This document shows, in pieces, positions 1 through 10,751 of a DNA stretch of 64,000 nt (positions within the stretch are counted from its first letter, which is position 1; each line of letters begins with the position of its first letter). This DNA is from Quercus robur. Lineage: Eukaryota > Streptophyta > Magnoliopsida > Fagales > Fagaceae. The DNA lies in assembly GCF_932294415.1 (NCBI RefSeq), contig NC_065535.1:23090782-23154781 (forward strand), given 5' to 3'. The notes below the pieces were generated by a model. The model was not told where the DNA came from. It saw only the letters and a list, made by a program, of their open reading frames with translations, and did not search any database. The position numbers were made by a program, and so were the translations under genes.

Positions 1-1035
1 CCAAGAAGTTTAGAGGAGTCAGGCAACGCCAGTGGGGCTCCTGGGTGTCAGAAATTCGCCACCCATTACTGTAAGTTCAACCAATCATGCATTATCACCA
101 TGCTCATTATTATGTTCTCTCTCTCTCTCTACACACACACATAATATATATATATATATATATGTATGTATATCATTTGATCTCTTCCCCATGTTATTTT
201 GCCTTGACATCCATACATATATAGCAAGAGAAGGGTATGTATATATATGGCTAAGCAAACAATTAATATGCACACTTATTGAAATATAGTATATATTATG
301 AGTAATGATAGCACATGTATGTACACAATAATTTCAGAATTGTAACTGATATTATGTTTTCAAAACACGATTTCAATTGAAGTGTGTATGACAATATATT
401 ACTCGGTACATGTAATAATAATTAGATTTGATTCATCATTGTTTTTTTTTTTTTCTAATTCTCACCTCTCTCTTTCCAATACCTTGTTTTGAAATAGGAA
501 GAGAAGGGTATGGCTAGGCACATTTGAGACAGCTGAGGCCGCAGCACGGGCATATGACCAAGCAGCCATATTGATGAGTGGCCAGAACGCCAAGACCAAC
601 TTTCCTGTGTCAAGTAGTCATCAGGAAGACACAAAAAAGCCTTGTGATGACTCTCCATTGTCTCCAAAGGCTCTTTCCGAGCTCCTTAGCACCAAGCTTC
701 GAAAGTGTTGCAAAGACCAATCTCCTTCCCTCACTTGCCTACGCCTTGATGCTGATAACTCTCATATCGGAGTGTGGCAAAAGCGTGCAGGGTCACGTTC
801 AGGATCAAATTGGGTGATGAAAATTGAGCTTGGGAATAAGAAGATAAAAACATTGGAGGATGACTTGCCATTGTCATCAGTGTCACCAAGGGTTGAGAGT
901 GATGCAGGACATGAAGTTGTTGAAGAGGATAACATGGCAATGCAAATGATAGAAGAACTACTTAACTGGAATTATCCTACTCCATCAAGTGATTTTCAAG
1001 AAGAAAAAGGAAGCCTTCCTTTCCTAAGTCCATGA
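1..1035 (+). CDS. SHN: WIN1/SHINE-clade AP2/ERF transcription factor (5' end outside window)
   Basis: The product is a nuclear DNA-binding activator of the ERF family; SHINE-clade members switch on wax, cutin and epidermal patterning genes. Exon 1 is cut by the window edge and ends at 70 before GTAAGT. Exon 2 runs from 498 to the TGA at 1033-1035. The join restores the AP2 domain: [20 protein letters not shown] in exon 1, then [20 protein letters not shown] in exon 2. The intron falls inside the AP2 domain, as is usual for this clade. After the domain come the clade's middle motif ([20 protein letters not shown], then [19 protein letters not shown]) and a C-terminal acidic MIEELLNW motif. Both are diagnostic of SHN1-3 and absent from most ERFs. 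Only a few N-terminal residues seem to be missing. Which SHN paralogue it is cannot be decided. A possible AATAAA poly(A) signal lies at 1141-1146. Confidence 0.93.
115..174. repeat. Compound CT/AC/AT microsatellite in the SHN intron
   Basis: Runs of CT, then AC, then AT dinucleotides follow each other inside the single visible intron (71-497) of the SHINE gene. This is ordinary intronic low-complexity DNA and a likely polymorphic marker. Confidence 0.85.
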
Positions 1036-2156
1036 AATAGCTAGCACTTCTTTCCTCTGCACTTTCTTTCAATTATTGCGCTTCTAGTTTTCTTAATTTG
1101 AGTTTCCAATCACAGACTAGTGACTGAGTACTGTATGGAGAATAAAAAGAAGAAAGAATTTGAGGAGGATTTAACCTACTAAGTCAAGCTTCAATGTGAA
1201 TTATGTATGGAAGGTCAAATAGGAGTTACATTTCTCAATTGCGGTCACATATAGTGCCCTATGATTCATAATTGCAACTACTAATTTACCGTAGAAGTGA
1301 TTGTAGAGGTTCCTTTTTTTCTTTTCCCAAAATTGTTAAGGTTTAGCTGTATGTGCTATATACCTACTTGTGTAAATGTAAGTATTAAAAAATGTGTGTT
1401 TCACTGTTTCCATTGTCAAATGAGAAATGACACTTGTGAAAAAATTAGTTAATAGTAGTTAATGACATGTGCATAAGTTGCAAACGGAAATTACATATAA
1501 AGTACTTAATTTCTGTCTCCATTTTAGTTTTTAGTCTCGTTTTAATCTCTGTGATAATCTCTACTCTCTAGAGTTAATATTGAAAAAGCCAGAAAAAAAG
1601 TTTTTAACTGTAGGTTCTTTTATGCCTTATTTTGAAACTTATTTCAATCCGAAGAAATAATAGAGCAAACTTTTGTGAAGCAAGCGGCATGCACTTTTTT
1701 CTTTCTTTGCCTAAGAGCGTTCCTATCAGGTTCAACAATCAGTAAATTAAAGTTTTAGTTAAATTATAAATAAAACTTTGTTTTTTCTAGTATAGTTTAC
1801 CCTATTATTTACATACACTTGTATCAAACTCTCTATTTATTTCTTCATTCTATTTAAAAGTTATGTTAATTTTTTTTTCTCTCCCAATTTTTTTTTTTTT
1901 TTTATTCTCTTCAACAGCTTTCCTCATTTTCAGTATCTTTTCTCTCAACTCTCATTTTTTTTCACAGACAAACAATTCACAAATTCCCAAATCTCTTCCA
2001 CATATTTTTCTCCCAAATTCAGCATATTCTCTCTTAGCTCTGCATTAGAATCGTGCTAGCAACATAATCATGGACGTGGATCATTAATTTACTAAAGCAA
2101 TAGGGATGATAACCTTAGGGTTTCGATCCAAGGCAACAACAACATTATTTCACCAC
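1036..2156. other. 3' flank of SHN and AT-rich intergenic DNA
   Basis: No gene is recognised. It contains the probable SHN 3' UTR to about 1150-1250, followed by AT-rich sequence with T-rich tracts near 1870-1960. The phrase around 1713-1745 (AAGAGCGTTCCTATCAGGTT) resembles the terminus of a common plant MITE, but no partner end was found. Confidence 0.5.
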
Positions 2157-2159
2157 TTA

Positions 2160-2404
2160 GGGTGTTTTTGAATACCGCTTATTTTACTGAAAATTGAAAA
2201 TACTATAGCAAAATAATTTTTAAATGTGTGAATAATATCATGGGACCCATTTTTAATGAAAGTTTTATTGAAAAAAAAGGTTTGTGGATCCTGTGAACAG
2301 TGCATGGAACCCACTGAAAAAGTACGAAACACTCTTCTCAAAAAAAAAAAAAAAAAGGCCAAAACGCAAACACTCAATGTTATCATCAGTATCCAAACAG
2401 ATAT
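2160..2404. mobile_element. Tourist-like (PIF/Harbinger) MITE, copy 1
   Basis: The termini are GGGTGTTTTTGAATA and an inverted TATCCAAACAGATAT, flanked by TTA at 2157-2159 and 2405-2407. The interior carries the family's hallmarks: CCGCTTATTTTACTGAAAA, GGGACCCAT, and a short A-run. The 3-bp TTA duplication and short terminal inverted repeat indicate a Tourist-type non-autonomous element. No coding capacity. Confidence 0.7.
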
Positions 2405-2407
2405 TTA

Positions 2408-2606
2408 GTGTATGTTTGGTAAATATTAAAAAGTCAGCTTATTTTACTATTCAACTTATTTTTGCTACCATTCATGATCCCCACTGTACTTTTTGATATT
2501 ATTCATGAGTCCTTCTATACTATTTCAGCTAACTTTTACTTTTATCTACAACACTTTCAAAAAAAAAATTCAATTTCATCAAAATAAGTGGATCTCAAAC
2601 AAATAT
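2408..2606. mobile_element. Tourist-like MITE, copy 2, abutting copy 1
   Basis: It starts GTGTATGTTTGGTAAATATT immediately after the TTA that closes copy 1 and ends ...CTCAAACAAATAT followed by TTA at 2607-2609. The interior shares blocks with copy 1's family (CAGCTTATTTTACTATTCAA, TACTATTTCAGCTAAC). The two elements therefore share one TTA, as expected if one inserted into the target duplication of the other. Confidence 0.65.
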
Positions 2607-2609
2607 TTA

Positions 2610-3421
2610 AAATTGAGAATTGTGAAACTCTCACTATCTCATGATCTCTCTATAATTGCCAACGAGCACAAATATCACCATATAATTTCCCATGAAGGAG
2701 CATGATGACAGCATTGCCAACGCAATTTGTGCATGAATTCTTGAGATTTGTTTTGATTGATGTTGAGGGATACATTGATTACGACAACACAGAGAGAGAG
2801 ATGATGATTGTTAGAAAAGTTTAAGCTGTTAAAAATAATAAATTTAATTATTTAATCTAACAGTAATGATGATGGATGATCTGTAGGGAAAACGAATAAA
2901 AAACATAATGGTAAGCTATACCACTTTAATTGCCAAATCTAGCACAACTGTAGCTTTCATGAATTTTGGTTAGCAACAAGCTAGTCAAATGTATCTCGTT
3001 TTTAAACAACGTCAGATGATTTCTCTGTTGCGAATGCTCTTATTACATATAATTGCCCTTGAAAGTTGTCTATACATAATATATCCGAGCATAATTAGTC
3101 AAACACTTCAAAGAAGTCTAGTGTGCCAAGACTCTTCAATATAAACCCTACGAAACTCTATACTTTAAATACAAAGCATAAGTAACAAGTACAAGTCATA
3201 AATAGATCTTTAGGTATATAAATACTCGTGTTTTGATTTGTATATATATACACACAAACATTTATGCATGTGTATGCATATAATAATTTCGTATGATATA
3301 AATGGAATTAATGAATACATCAAATAGTTTACATCAAAGATTCAAAAGTAGCTAACAACATACACAAGTAATCAAATATTTACAACGCTATCACCGTAAC
3401 CTAATTAACAAGATTTATGAG
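2610..3421. other. AT-rich intergenic DNA
   Basis: Nothing recognised. No ORF with family signature, no clear repeat boundaries; a short TA/CA tract lies near 3240-3260. Confidence 0.4.
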
Positions 3422-3436
3422 TATTAGAACCATCAT

Positions 3437-3597
3437 TTTTTTTTTAAATAGTTTAAACCTATGGCATCAGTTTCTAATAATAGCTATTTATCATCAAACT
3501 AATTACACCAATTGGTTTTTAGTATACGCAGAAATTGAACCCCAAATCTCTTATTTAACTATCAGAGACTTTACTAATTAAGCTAACTGGAACCCAC
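3437..3597 (-). mobile_element. SINE with 15-bp target-site duplication
   Basis: Read on the minus strand, it begins GGGTTCCAGTTAGCTTAATT, which contains a box-A-like element. A box-B-like GGGGTTCAATTTC follows about 50 bases downstream, and the element ends in an A-run (the T-run at 3437 on +). The same 15 bases, TATTAGAACCATCAT, flank it at 3422-3436 and 3598-3612. tRNA-type pol III promoter, A-tail and a 15-bp duplication together identify a SINE. A relative lies near 49040-49189. Confidence 0.85.
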
Positions 3598-3612
3598 TAT
3601 TAGAACCATCAT

Positions 3613-4104
3613 AGATACACTGAGAATATTGATGTTACCTTTGTGACTTCTTAATTTTGTGAATGATTAATCCTCAAAGGTAATTAATTAAGGAATTAAA
3701 ATAACATTTTTTAGAGAGGAATTAAAATAACTAAACAGAGAAGTCGGATGCTAACATCCAACGAAATATCAAAGTCCACAAAAAATATCTTGAATTCTAA
3801 ATACTATAGGAAAGAGAAGAAAACAAAATAAAATCTTCAGCTCGTGTCCTCCCCAAAGCAGCTAAAGCATTAAATGCTTCTCTAGACACATGCTTAACCT
3901 CCATGTGAGAGATCTTCCTTGAGAGCTACCAATAACAAGAAAAGAAACCACAACAAGTGTCACGCCTCAACTCTCAACTAGCATTGATATCGTTTACTTT
4001 GGATTACCCTTCATAGTTTTAAAAGAGCTCATACTAATTAGAGTCCAAGACATTCTTTATAAGGTGCAGAACCTTTCCATAATCAGGTGATGGGATACTT
4101 AGTC
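3613..4104. other. AT-rich intergenic DNA
   Basis: No gene or bounded repeat recognised. Confidence 0.35.
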
Positions 4105-4370
4105 AGAATTTAGTTCTCCCTCGTCTCAACTCACTTAAAAGGTCTTGTGACCCTTTTAAAACTGTGAGGGGCAACTCAAAGTGGACAGTATCATGCCAAT
4201 TGAGAGTTGGAGAGTGACCAAATGGTATCAAAGCAAACCCTTATATGACGAGATAGTGGGTAGGTCTCATATGATGAGAAGGTGTGGCCCTTAAGGAGGT
4301 GGATTGTGGGGACTTAAAAGGCCAAAAGACCTCTAAAGTGGAGGTGAGACAAGGGAGAACCAAACTTTGA
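4105..4370. repeat. Imperfect inverted repeat, possible foldback element
   Basis: The left arm at about 4112-4160 (TTCTCCCTCGTCTCAACTCA ... TTAAAAGGTCTTGTG) is approximately the reverse complement of 4308-4362 (GGGACTTAAAAGGCC ... GAGGTGAGACAAGGGAGAAC). The roughly 150-base centre contains a phrase repeated within the unit, GTATCATGCCAATTG/GGTATCAAAGCAAACC. No target-site duplication was identified, so the element type is open. Confidence 0.5.
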
Positions 4371-6716
4371 AGGATATTATTTTAATTATGTTAGTATATT
4401 GAACTTTTTTTTTTTTTTTTTAATTTGAGTATATTAAAATTTTTGAGATATTATCCTGTATAAAATTGCAAAATTATTTGACACAGTAATTAAGAGAATA
4501 TTTACCTAATATTTATAATAAAAAATTCAAAGCTATCCTTTTATCTATAATTCTAATATAACTCAACATCTAACATATTGTTTTAGTCAAGATTGCAAAT
4601 TTTTACATCTTTATTTTATAATTTTACTTATATTCATATTAAATTATTAAAATAATTATTTCGTCATCACGGCTTTGACTTCTGATTAAATCTCGATCTA
4701 ACTTTAAAACCTTAAACTCCTCATCTTTTCGCTCTTTCAACGATTCGGTTTTTAAAACTATAAACAATACAAGCGTATTGTGAATATAAACCATCTCTTT
4801 GTCCCTTTTACCAAAAAAAAGAACCATCTCTTTGTCGTTAGAATAAAGTCCATATATAAGAATGCACCAAGTTATAATGTGATAACCTTCGTACACTTAC
4901 AGTTTAGGCTTGCCCTTGCCATTCAAATTCACTCGATCATGCCTAGATGCTCTCGGCAGTCGGCACCCAAATCTGAAAAATACATTGATGCCCCAAAGTC
5001 CTACACTTTCAAGAACATAAAGACAAGATTGACTTAGAAAGGAGGGCACAGCCCGAAGTAGTTGGCTGATATTATCAATGCTCCATACATCAAGGAGCTA
5101 ATAATTTATCTCTTGTCGCTTCTACTTTTTCTTTTTTTCTGTTTTCATATGCAAAAGGTCTTTAAGACGTTTAAAGGTCAATAAATTTGTTATATGTTTA
5201 CACTTGTGGTTGTGTTTTATTTTCTGCTATGGACAAAATTTCTCTCCAAAAAAATAGTTTGGATATAAATTCCTTAAACTTTCACTAAAAATTTAACATT
5301 AATTACTATATATTTTGAAAATTCAATCACTGGATTGCGTGTTTTTTATGTTCTTAATATGCATATTAAATTTTGTTTAAATCGGATGTTATTTACCTTT
5401 TTATCCATAAACTTATTTTTATGCATAATTTAATATTACAAAAACTTGAAATTTAAACATTTGATTGATGACATAACTATTGATATTTGATATTTTTGAA
5501 ATATTATAAGTATGGAAAATATAGTAAGAAAATGCAATCTAAATTCTAATGTAGGATTTGAAAAAAATCACATTTAATACAAATATATAATAAGAGTTTG
5601 AAGAGTATTTTTCCAAATTGGAAAAAACTTTATCCTACTAGAAAAAAACTTTATCCTCCTGTGTCGTGATGAAAGTTGTATCAATCACTGTCAAATTATT
5701 ATTCAAGATGAGCTAGCAATTTTGGGTGTTAAATAAGTTGGTGGACTTACGAGAAGTTCTTTGAAAATAATGTGCATGCAATAAAGGGGACCTAGGCGGT
5801 GGAACAATTAATCTCGCACTGTTTCTTTTTTGTTTCTAGCTACTAGCTAGAATTATCATCAATCTTAAAACAATATATTTCAATCAACTTCTCTTATAAT
5901 TAGATGTTATGGTTACCAAAAAAAAAAGTGCCATGTAGTCTGTACGGAGTCCTTAAGAGTATTTAACATTCGACTCTTTAAAATAGTGTTAAATACTGTT
6001 GTCATGAATTATCATAACACTCTCCAAAACAATTTAGTATTAGGTGTATTCTACAACAAACTAGGTAGGTTAAGCATTTCCAAGATAAGTAAGAAATGTG
6101 TGAATTTTTTGAGCAGAGAATGGTTACAAATGGAATTAAATTCCCCTTTTTTTTAATCTTCCCTTGGTTCTAGAACTTGTTTATAGGCCTATATAGCTTC
6201 CTTCGTTTGGGAGAAGAGTATGTTTGTTCAACTATTATCATCAATCTACTCATCTTTTTTTTCTTTTCTTTTTTCGCTGAGAATCATCAATCTACTCATC
6301 GGATATATATAGACTAAAATTTGTAATTTCGCTAGTCCTATTCATCAGTATTTCAAACTATTGTACTCTAAAGGACTCGGGCTGCTATAAGAAAAGTGCA
6401 TCGAATGCATGGTAGGTAGGTGTGAATCGGTCGATGGTAAGGGACTTTTGTGATGAGCTTGTCGAGAAAAGTTTTTGACACTCGACTTTGTAACAACCCA
6501 CCACAAAGACTTTAACCCGTCCATGCATGTGCTCGGCCCCCAAACCTCAGCACTTTGCCACCTACCATTGAAAAAACAAGTTTTCAGGAGTCTGGAAGGA
6601 CGGTGAATTGGATTCAGGTTGGTCTAGTGTTTCGGTGTAATAAATCCAATCCAATACGGACACGTATTTAAAATTTATTATGTGTCTCCATCTTGTCTCG
6701 TCTAGTGCATTAGATA
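4371..6716. other. AT-rich intergenic DNA without recognised genes
   Basis: Several short reading frames exist (for example 4780-5037) but none shows a protein family signature, and base composition is uniformly AT-rich. I see no bounded mobile element, RNA gene or repeat array here. Confidence 0.4.
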
Positions 6717-7150
6717 AAAGCTTCACCCAAACTTACAAGAACTTAGTGAGATAGGCTCGAGTTCAAAATTTGTTACTTGTGATGTTCTACCCTATGTGAC
6801 TGGAGAGTAGTACATTCTAGTAATACAAAATACCACCTTGTTAGATGGACTTTGTCATTGCTTTTCATCAAGCTTCAACTTTGTGAAATTGAGAATTCTT
6901 TAGTAATTAAAAAAACAAAAACAAAAACAGGAAGTTTCACCCGAACCTACAAGTACCTCGTTAGATAGGCTCTTTCAAAATTGGTTACTTGGAATGCCCA
7001 TCCATAGTTAATGGGGGAGTTGTATATCTTAGTGATACAAAATACCACGTCATTAGATAGGCTCCTAATTTAGCAACAGCAAAAAAAAATAGATAGGCTT
7101 TATATGTTATCATCAAGCTTCAACTTCCTGTCACTAAGAATTCTTTAGTA
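6717..7150. repeat. Tandem duplication, period about 214 bp
   Basis: Two diverged copies (about 6717-6930 and 6931-7150) share, in the same order, CTTCACCCAAACTTACAAG / TTTCACCCGAACCTACAAG, GATACAAAATACCAC-type text (6822-6840 and 7033-7048), CATCAAGCTTCAACTT and GAATTCTTTAGTAA. There is no coding capacity. The divergence suggests an old duplication. Confidence 0.65.
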
Positions 7151-7246
7151 AAAAACAACTATCAAGGTAGTTTTTATTTTTTGAGAAGTGTTATATTTAC
7201 AATATTTTTACAACAAATTTTATATGGTAAGTTGTTACTGGTTCTA

Positions 7247-7525
7247 CCACTGGGGGTTGTGATCTAGTGGTCTTGCGTGATGCACAAGATGCGCTAAATG
7301 TGAAGTCCAAGGTTCAAGTCCGAATATGGACTCACTTAGGTTACCTCTTAATAGCTCAAGGTTCACTAGTGTCTCTCTTGAGACTAGAAAGTTATGGCTC
7401 ACTGTAGTCCCCCTACACCCCAAACAGGGCCTCGGACCCAACGAGTAGGGTGCTATTATGGTCACACTCAGGTAAGATTGCCACGTTGGTCACCCCCTAC
7501 CCATTTTTTGATTAAAAAAAAAAAA
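7247..7525 (+). mobile_element. SINE with 15-bp target-site duplication
   Basis: A box-A-like GTGATCTAGTGG (7259 onward) and a box-B-like GGTTCAAGTCC (about 7311) indicate a tRNA-derived pol III promoter. The 3' end is TTGATT followed by about 13 A. The flanks are TTGTTACTGGTTCTA (7232-7246) and TTGTTACTAGTTCTA (7526-7540), one mismatch in 15. The small reading frame on the other strand over this interval is not a gene. Confidence 0.88.
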
Positions 7526-7576
7526 TTGTTACTAGTTCTAATTTGAACTTGTACGGCACCTAACGTCCAAGTTCAT

Positions 7577-8207
7577 TTGGGCCTTGGGTCATGAATTAAT
7601 GATATGGGCCGGGAGTCCAACCTTCTCACCAACAAAAGCCCCAGCCCAAGCCCACAATAACTACCAATCTAAACTGAGTGTTGTATGGATACTTAAAAAG
7701 CGGGCTGCGTACGCCCCGCTCACATGCTGCTCAGGAAACCATATCCGGGCTCTATATACATGCTCGGTCACATTGCCCGGTCACATCGCCATTTCAGTGC
7801 TCGACAAAACCTTAGGAAACTCCGCTGCCGAACACATTTGCTGTAGTGGGAACTGTTTCCAAAGCCACTCGTACCTAAAAATCCACTTAAATTCATCGAC
7901 ATTGGACCTTTCTTTGCACTAAAGGAGAAGATAATGATGATCACCCCATTAACAAAGGCTATAAATAGGATAAACGAAGGAAGTGGGGGGGGGGGGGGAG
8001 ATGCAATTTTTGGGAAAAGAGAGAAGAGAGAAAGAGAGGATTTGAAAAGAAGAAAACATAAAGGAAGAGAGAGAAGTGCCCCTAATTGGGTCCCTAAGCC
8101 TAGAACAACCCAAGGTAGGATACCCAGACCTACAACACAAATAAATTGTGAGCCCAAACAGCGGTTTGGTCTAGCAAGCCCGTCCTTGGAGCCTACAGAA
8201 CTCATCA
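7577..8207 (+). mobile_element. Probable solo LTR, nested in a MITE
   Basis: The 631-base segment is more GC-rich than its surroundings and shows an LTR-like layout: promoter-like CTATAAATAGGATAAACG (about 7959), then a purine-rich stretch with a G-run, ending CTCATCA. TTCAT is found on both sides (7572-7576 and 8208-8212). The start TTGGG is not the canonical TG, so the left border could be off by a base or two. No internal retrotransposon sequence is present. Confidence 0.45.
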
Positions 8208-8306
8208 TTCATATTACTTTTTTGTCAATTAGTAATAGCCAGTAATAACTTGTCACTTAAAATTTGTTGTGAAAATATTGTTGACATACATTTTTTTTAC
8301 TTTTTA

Positions 8307-8537
8307 ATATGTGTTTGGGATGAGCTGAATTTTTCAATTTATATCCACTTTCAGCATTTTTTGCTACTATTCATGAGTCCTATTACATTTTTTGATACTA
8401 TTTATGAGTCTCACTGCACCTTTTGATACTATTTATGAGTCTCATTGTATTATTGAACATTTTTTTTTTACATTTTTTTCTACAATTTCAGCAAAAAAGT
8501 TTCAATTTCAGCTAAATATACTGTTCCAAACATACAC
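8307..8537. mobile_element. Tourist-like MITE, copy 3
   Basis: It begins ATATGTGTTTGGGATGAGCT after TTA (8304-8306) and ends TGTTCCAAACATACAC before TTA (8538-8540). The interior repeats GATACTATTTATGAGTCTCA, typical of this family. It lies directly beside the right end of the split MITE. Confidence 0.65.
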
Positions 8538-8540
8538 TTA

Positions 8541-9474
8541 ATAAAGATAGTGACTTTTTCACGTTTCACTTTAATGATAAATTCATGGCCTTCAGGGCAA
8601 GGAAGTCATTTTCGTACTATACTGGTTGGTACGGCCGGTATATATCGTACCGGCCAATGCACCGATACAAGTAGACCCCTTGTTTCATACCGGAAAAAAT
8701 ACCAACCGTATAGGCGAAATCAGGTTGTTTCGGCTGGTAAAGATATTTCGGATCGGTACAAACAAGAATAAAAAAGAAAAAGAAAAGGAAGAAGAAGATG
8801 AGAAAAATGGGTATGTGACTCATTGACTTAGTGCCTAATGATTGAAATCTGTGCTCCAAATCTTTCATTTTTTTTCCCTTCTATACCATTTTCTAATTTA
8901 GATCTCATTCTTCTCCATTGTAGATGCCACTGCAACTTCTCTATTCTTCTTCTTCTTCTTCTTTTTTCTTGCGTCTTTGGTTTCTTCACTGCTGATGCAC
9001 TACAACTGTGTGCTTTCAGCTTTGTGTCTTTCAAATTTTCTTATCTAATATTTAGTTAATGATGTCAGATGGTTAGGTGGAAATGGTGTGGCAATTTAAT
9101 GCACTTACTATATACCTTTTTCTATTTTAGAGCCATCACGTGTCCATCTTTCTTTCTTTTCTTTTCTTTTCTTTTCTTTTTCTTTTTTTTTTTTTTTTTT
9201 TTGCTTTAATTCATTCCTTCACTTTTTGTTTATTGTAAATATTATAACTTATTAGTATTATTTGATTTCTTAGTATGTAATGAACAATTAAGTTTTTTAT
9301 TTTTTATATTGTGTTTTTTTTTTTTAATTGATGCTAAAGTTTAAAATCATGAATAATTTGTTCTGAATTAATGTGATATTTTATGGTAAACTTTTACATT
9401 TATAAAATTTGACTAATAAATATATAAATAATATACATAACGGTAAACCCGAAACGGTACACTAGTATTAACCA
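8541..9474. other. Repeat-like intergenic DNA rich in GGTACGG/CCGGTA words
   Basis: At 8620-8760 and again at 9440-9540 the sequence is full of CGGTA/TACCG words in both orientations (for example TACGGCCGGTATATATCGTA at 8631-8650), unlike the AT-rich surroundings. A CTTTT-repeat and T-run lie near 9150-9205. This looks like the two ends of an old unclassified element, but no clean borders were found. No gene recognised. Confidence 0.35.
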
Positions 9475-9721
9475 GTATCCATAATATATCGTACCGCTAA
9501 CCAAACCGGTACATCCTCCAATACGGTATTGACTCCCTTGCTGGGCTTCTACATATCACTCTGTTTAATTAGGCTTGTACAACTTGTGGACCATATCGGT
9601 ATCTGAAATATATCGTACCGCCAACTAAACCGGTACATCCTCCAGTATAGTATTACTCTCTTGCTTGGCTTCTGCATATCACCCTATTTAATTAGGTTTG
9701 TACAACTTGTGGACCACACGG
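9475..9721. repeat. Tandem duplication, period 124 bp
   Basis: Copy 1 is 9475-9598 and copy 2 is 9599-9721. Both run from GTATC-N-GAAATATATCGTACC-like text through AAACCGGTACATCCTCCA and GGCTTCT-CATATCAC to GTACAACTTGTGGACCA. Substitutions are scattered, with roughly one base in ten differing. Non-coding. Confidence 0.8.
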
Positions 9722-10499
9722 TCCAGACCCTTTATTTGTCTTGCCCAATGTTGCACATTCGTTCATGGGTGTGGGCCCATACGGCCCGTTTTGTTTGTAA
9801 GTTCAATGGCGCGGTGTATCTAAGCCCAATTCCGTTTTCAATTCGTGCAATTCCGTGGGCAAAATCTGCGGACCCACAAAATGGGCTCTATGTAATCAAT
9901 CAATCAGTGAAGAAAATATAACAACTTATCCAACCAAAAAAAAAAAAAAAAAAAATTTAATGATGATTTCTGAACAACATGGAAGAAATTTTTTTAACAA
10001 TTAAAAAATATATGTATATATATTCTATTATCCTTAATGTGGGGTTCCTTATGTCGAGCTTGACATGTTTTGTGTTGGGATTGGACCACTCTTGGGTCGA
10101 GTTTTTTTTAGTGGAATTCGAGCTTGGCACTCTTGGCAAGGTAAAGAGAGGGTACTATGATCTCTCTTTCTAGAAACTTTGAGCTACTGAAAATTAAATT
10201 TTATATTTCGAGCAACACTTGCATCAGATGAGAGAACCCATCAATTAGGATATAAATATCATGGATTATTCCAATCATGGGAGGATTCAATGGATTATTT
10301 CCACATAATAAATAAAAAGCAAATTTTGTACTTTAGCCCATATATATATATATATATATATATATAGTTGGAGAGGGAAATAAGGAGTTTGAATCACACA
10401 TATGGAACAGCAACAAAGATAATATTACTACTTAGCAATCAGTTAAACCTCAATTGGATCATATTATCATTACTACCGTTACTACTTTATCCTCCTAAC
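9722..10499. other. Intergenic DNA with A-run and TA microsatellite
   Basis: No gene recognised. An A-run lies at about 9935-9955 and a (TA)n tract at 10340-10366. The short frame at 9979-10173 has no family signature. Confidence 0.4.
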
Positions 10500-10502
10500 T
10501 TA

Positions 10503-10718
10503 GGGGTTGTTTAGATACCGCTTATTTGCTGAAAACTAAAAACTTTTTACTAAAAACACTGTAGTAAAATAATTTTTAAATGTGTAAATAGTACTGTAGG
10601 ACCCAAAAATGCATGGGTATGCGCATTTTGCTGAATTTGGTGGTCCCATGAACAATGCCATATGGGACCCCAAAAAAAGGCCAAACCCTAAACGCATTAG
10701 TGCTATCCAAACTCACAC
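10503..10718. mobile_element. Tourist-like MITE, copy 4
   Basis: Borders are TTA (10500-10502) | GGGGTTGTTTAGATA and TATCCAAACTCACAC | TTA (10719-10721). The interior contains CCGCTTATTTGCTGAAAACT and GGGACCC words as in the other copies. The TTA duplication and terminal repeats are clear. Confidence 0.75.
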
Positions 10719-10751
10719 TTAGATGGTCCATGAAAGACATATGCCCACAGA

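Larger units (their letters stand above)
7190..8285. mobile_element. Foldback MITE split by two nested insertions
   Basis: The left end (TTTACAATATTTTTACAACA at about 7195) and the right end (AATTTGTTGTGAAAATATTG at about 8262) are inverted copies. The same family occurs nearly intact at 58648-58812. In this copy the interior has been expanded by a SINE (7247-7525) and a probable solo LTR (7577-8207). Removing these would leave a MITE of about 170 bases. Confidence 0.65.

Noticed and set aside
7247-7330. Functional tRNA gene
   Set aside because: Boxes A and B are present, but no cloverleaf with paired acceptor stem can be drawn, and the A-tail plus target duplication identify a SINE.
7244-7465. 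Possible small protein on the minus strand
   Set aside because: It lies wholly inside a SINE with pol III boxes and target duplication.
7584-8245. Overlapping frames that might suggest a gene pair
   Set aside because: They fall in the probable solo LTR, depend on low-complexity purine and G runs, and match no family I know.
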